A stretch of 64,000 nt of DNA, taken from Aquihabitans sp. G128. Its GTDB lineage: Bacteria > Actinomycetota > Acidimicrobiia > Acidimicrobiales > Iamiaceae. Under the pieces are notes generated by a model. It ran no database searches. It was not told where the DNA came from and saw nothing but the letters and a program-made list of their open reading frames with translations. Location: assembly GCF_019048865.1 (NCBI RefSeq), contig NZ_CP077604.1, positions 2,914,001 through 2,978,000 of the forward strand. Reading direction: 5' to 3'. Made by a program: the position numbers and the translations under genes. Shown here piece after piece: positions 61,355 through 64,000 of the stretch (its first letter is position 1; each line of letters starts with the position of its first letter).

Positions 61355-62734
61355 GTGGCCGAAGCGTCGTTGTTCGGGGACCAGGAGGTCGGCGGCCCGC
61401 CCACGCTCACGGTCGGCGAGCTGGCCGCCCGCATCGCCCGGCTCACCGCCTCGGCCTTCCCCGGCGACCTCTGGGTCGAGGGCCAGATCCGCAACCTGTC
61501 CCGCTCCGCCAACGGCCACGCCTACTTCGACCTCGCCGAGCCCACCGCCGCCGGCGAGCAGCCCCGGGCCCAGGTCTCGGTCACCCTCCTCGCACCGGAG
61601 CGCAAGCACGTCAACGAGCAGCTGAAGCGGGCCGGCGGGGCCGTGCGGATGGACGACGGCATCGAGGTGCGCATCCAGGGACGCCTGCGCTGGTACGCCC
61701 CGCGCGGCACGCTCCAGCTGCGCATGTCCGGCATCGATCCGGCGTTCACCCTCGGGCGCCTGCAGGCCGACCGGGACCGCATCCTCGCGGCGCTCGCCGC
61801 CGACGGGCTGGTGGAGGCCAACGGCCGCCTGCCGGTCCCGCTCGTGCCGCTGCGGGTGGGCCTGGTCACCAGCGTCGGCAGCGCCGCCCACGCCGACGTG
61901 CTCTCGGAGCTCACCGGCTCCGGGCTGGCGTTCGTGGTGCGCACCGCCGACGCCCGCACCCAGGGCCCCGACGCCGCCCGCTCGGTGGTCCACGCCCTGC
62001 ACCGCGTGGCCCGCGACGGCGTCGACGTGATCCTGCTGGTCCGCGGCGGCGGGGCCCGCACCGACCTCGCCGGCTTCGACACCGACCTGGTGGCCCGGGC
62101 CATCGCCGCCATGCCGGTGCCGGTGTTCACGGGCATCGGCCACGAGGTCGACCGATCCATCGCGGACGAGCTGGCCCACTCGGCCCACAAGACCCCCACC
62201 GCCGCGGCCGCCGCCGTGGTCTCGCTGGTGCGGGCCTTCCTCGACCGGGTCGACGAGCGGTGGTCCCAGGCGCGCCGCGCTGCTGCGGCGTCGGCGGCGG
62301 TGGCCGACGCCCGCCTCGACCGGCGAGCAGCCCGGGTCGGGCGGGCCGCCACCCGCACCCTGGCCCGCCACACCGATCGCCTCGACGGGGCCGCCAACCG
62401 CACCGGGCGCGGCGCCGGGCGGGTGCTCGACCGGGCGGACCACGTGCTCGACGCGTCCCTGGCCGCCGCCACCGGGCGGGCCGAGCGGGGCCTGGCCCGG
62501 GCCGACCGGGCGCTGGACGCCCTCGCCGCCCAGGTGCGGGCCCACGACCCGCAGCTCGCCCTCGCCCGCGGCTGGACCATCACCACGACGGCCGACGGCC
62601 GGCCCGTCGGCCGCCTGCAGGACCTCACCGCCGGCACGGAGCTGGTCACCCGCTTCGTCGACGGCACCGCCACCAGCACGATCACCACGGTCGATGCCGC
62701 CCCACCACCGCCACCCACGAGGAGCGCACCATGA
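61355..62734 (+). CDS. xseA: Exodeoxyribonuclease VII large subunit
   Basis: 459 residues from GTG 61355. OB-fold 'DLWVEGQIRNLSRSANGHAYFDL' (in parts), central 'VPLRVGLVTSVGSAAHADVLSEL', 'VDVILLVRGGGARTDLAGFD' and 'PVFTGIGHEVDRSIADELAH', then a long Arg/Ala-rich coiled coil (about 290-400). Binds the small subunit to degrade single-stranded DNA. Overlaps xseB by 4 bases. Confidence 0.94.
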   Translation: MAEASLFGDQEVGGPPTLTVGELAARIARLTASAFPGDLWVEGQIRNLSRSANGHAYFDLAEPTAAGEQPRAQVSVTLLAPERKHVNEQLKRAGGAVRMDDGIEVRIQGRLRWYAPRGTLQLRMSGIDPAFTLGRLQADRDRILAALAADGLVEANGRLPVPLVPLRVGLVTSVGSAAHADVLSELTGSGLAFVVRTADARTQGPDAARSVVHALHRVARDGVDVILLVRGGGARTDLAGFDTDLVARAIAAMPVPVFTGIGHEVDRSIADELAHSAHKTPTAAAAAVVSLVRAFLDRVDERWSQARRAAAASAAVADARLDRRAARVGRAATRTLARHTDRLDGAANRTGRGAGRVLDRADHVLDASLAAATGRAERGLARADRALDALAAQVRAHDPQLALARGWTITTTADGRPVGRLQDLTAGTELVTRFVDGTATSTITTVDAAPPPPPTRSAP

Positions 62735-62973
62735 GCGAGCCCACCCCGGTCGCCGAGCTCGGCTACCCCGAAGCCCTCGCCGAGCTCGAGTCCATCCTCG
62801 ATCGGCTCGAGCACGACGAGCCCGACGTCGACCGCGTGGCCACCGACGTGACGCGGGCGGCCGAGCTGGTCCAGCACTGCCGCGGCCGCATCTCCGCCGC
62901 TCGCGTCAAGGTCGAGGAGGTGGTCGGCGGGCTGACGCCCGAGGCCGCCGACCCGGAGGCCGACGGCAGCTGA
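62731..62973 (+). CDS. xseB: Exodeoxyribonuclease VII small subunit
   Basis: 80 residues, normal size. 'GYPEALAELESILDRLEHDEPDVDRV' (in parts) and 'AAELVQHCRGRISAARVKVEEV' are family features; it forms helical hairpins on XseA. ATG overlaps the xseA stop (ATGA). Confidence 0.93.
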   Translation: MSEPTPVAELGYPEALAELESILDRLEHDEPDVDRVATDVTRAAELVQHCRGRISAARVKVEEVVGGLTPEAADPEADGS

Positions 62974-63000
62974 CGCCCGACCGGCGACGCGTCGGCGGGC

Positions 63001-63525
63001 CTAGCCGTCGGCGGTGTCGCAGCGGGCGTCGAGGGTGAAGGGGAACCCGGTGTCGTCGACGCCGCTGGCGCCGGCTCGCGGCTTGCCGTCGGCGTCGACG
63101 CCCACGAGGCGGCCGGACGCCTGGATGCGGCTGCCCCGGATGCGCGCCGAGGTGACGGTGCCCGGCGCCGCCCCGCTCATGCCCCGGCGCTGCCACGACT
63201 CCGAGCCGAAGCCCGCCAGCTCCAGCCCGTCGTCGATCACGCTCAGCCCGGTCGACGACGGCACGCCGGTGGCCTTGTCGGCCTTCACGCCCACGACGGC
63301 CTGCAGGATCGAGCCCGAGTCGCTGCGCCCGACCACGAACGCCGTCCGCCCGTCGAGGCCGCAGGAGTCGACCTGGTAGGTGGTCGTCTTCCCGCTGACG
63401 GTGACCCGAGCCGTCTTGTCGGCGAACTCGTCCTTGCCGCACCCGGTGAGGGCCAGCGCCCCCACGACCAGCACGAGCAGGGCGGCCGCCGTCCTGTGGC
63501 CCCGTGGGCCGCGCGATGGGAGCAC
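63001..63525 (-). CDS. Small lipoprotein of unknown function
   Basis: 174 residues. Lipobox LTGC (Cys29) after a hydrophobic stretch 'AAALLVLVVGALALTGC'. The beta-rich mature part, 'VTVSGKTTTYQVDSCGLDGRTAFVVGR' (in parts) with a C-terminal 'FTLDARCDTADG', likely has a disulfide and resembles small actinobacterial lipoproteins of the LpqH type. That resemblance is loose. Confidence 0.65.
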   Translation of the reverse strand: MLPSRGPRGHRTAAALLVLVVGALALTGCGKDEFADKTARVTVSGKTTTYQVDSCGLDGRTAFVVGRSDSGSILQAVVGVKADKATGVPSSTGLSVIDDGLELAGFGSESWQRRGMSGAAPGTVTSARIRGSRIQASGRLVGVDADGKPRAGASGVDDTGFPFTLDARCDTADG

Positions 63526-63625
63526 CGGGCCAGCCTAGGGACGACCGCTTCGGGAGCGAGCGCCGCCCGGCTCGACACGACGACCGCCGGTACGCTGTCC
63601 GGGCCGCACCGTGAGGGGGAGGATC

Positions 63626-64000
63626 GTGCAGCCATCGGCAGGAGACGGTCCCGATCGGCGCCTGGCGCAGCGCGGCGCGGTGGCGGTCGTCGTGGTCGTG
63701 GTCCTGCTCGCCGGGTGGTGGCAGACCCGCGACCGGTCGAGCAGCGACCGTGCGTCCCCGGCGCGATCGGCAGCAGCCACGGCGTCCACCGCCTCCGCCA
63801 CGTCGACCACCTCACCGGACCCGATGTGCGCGCCGCCGTCCATGGCGGCCATGGGCGGGCACCACGAAGGGGCGGCGACGGTCAGCCAGGTGGACGGGCG
63901 CTGGGAGCGCTCGTTCGGCAACCCCGACCCCCACGTCGACACCTCCTCTGTGCCGTTCGACGCACCGCCGACCGACGCCCAGCGCAAGGCCGCGGCCTCG
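63626..64000 (+). CDS. 5' part of a membrane-anchored extracytoplasmic protein (cut by the window end)
   Basis: GTG 63626 with GAGGGGGAGG just upstream. A TM anchor 'GAVAVVVVVVLLAGWW' at about residues 18-33, an Ser/Ala/Thr-rich linker, then 'PMCAPPSMAAMGGHHEG' with Met/His/Cys residues that might bind metal. At least 125 codons are open to the right edge. No family can be named from this part. Confidence 0.6.
   Translation, partial: MQPSAGDGPDRRLAQRGAVAVVVVVVLLAGWWQTRDRSSSDRASPARSAAATASTASATSTTSPDPMCAPPSMAAMGGHHEGAATVSQVDGRWERSFGNPDPHVDTSSVPFDAPPTDAQRKAAAS

Overview
The window is GC-rich, gene-dense bacterial DNA. GTG starts are frequent, starts and stops often overlap by 1-4 bases, and some promoters look leaderless. 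The gene set includes a crotonyl-CoA carboxylase/reductase with methylmalonyl-CoA epimerases, an SCO6745-family protein, a DivIVA-like protein, and many amidohydrolases and secreted lipoproteins. Together these point to a high-GC actinomycete, most likely an Acidimicrobiia (Iamia-like) lineage. That placement is inference. Seven otherwise good genes each carry one probable reading-frame break, mostly in G/C runs or GC repeats. This suggests uncorrected long-read or metagenomic indels rather than seven true pseudogenes.

Layout. 0-3.4 kb: a beta-propeller-like lipoprotein, a Phd/VapC-type toxin-antitoxin pair and tRNA-Glu. 3.6-8.1 kb: a tightly overlapping operon on the minus strand with visibly lower GC (secreted I36/crystallin-like protein, lipoprotein, and a MacAB-like adaptor, ATPase and permease). 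8.6-14.5 kb: an MFS exporter and a pair of large secreted proteins (FG-GAP/Ig-like and a lipoprotein). 14.9-19.5 kb: a deaminase, two methyltransferases, a LigD-type polymerase domain and a 5'-3' exonuclease. 19.5-29.8 kb: a 1,165-residue S8-like protease with three tandem C-terminal repeats, a NUDIX hydrolase, a gamma-glutamyltransferase, an SCO6745 protein, a flavodoxin-like protein and an ABC pair. 29.9-35.1 kb: GNAT, two VOC epimerases, Ccr, DivIVA and thiolase, which fit the acetoacetyl-CoA/ethylmalonyl-CoA/methylmalonyl-CoA network.

35.5-44.5 kb: the conserved informational block recR-ybaB-dnaX-SRP RNA-tRNA-Ser(GGA). It is separated from tadA-tRNA-Ser(CGA) by about 4.8 kb of small secreted or membrane proteins, a truncated hemoglobin and three tandem palindromic elements. 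44.6-56.8 kb: a catabolic cluster with two N-acyl-D-amino-acid deacylase-type enzymes, two amidohydrolase-2 enzymes, a cyclase, a class II aldolase, three SDR proteins and an aldehyde dehydrogenase around one TetR regulator. An almost identical 18-bp site lies in both divergent promoter regions, so the cluster looks like one TetR regulon. 56.8-64 kb: a VOC protein, a YceI/MarR divergent pair with two 20-bp operator copies, an ABC exporter, Fe superoxide dismutase, exonuclease VII (xseA-xseB), and two secreted or membrane proteins, the last cut by the window edge.

The observations most worth following up are the proposed TetR regulon, the low-GC transporter/secreted-protein operon beside tRNA-Glu, the 48-bp palindromic triplet, and the duplicated 3' end of ccr.
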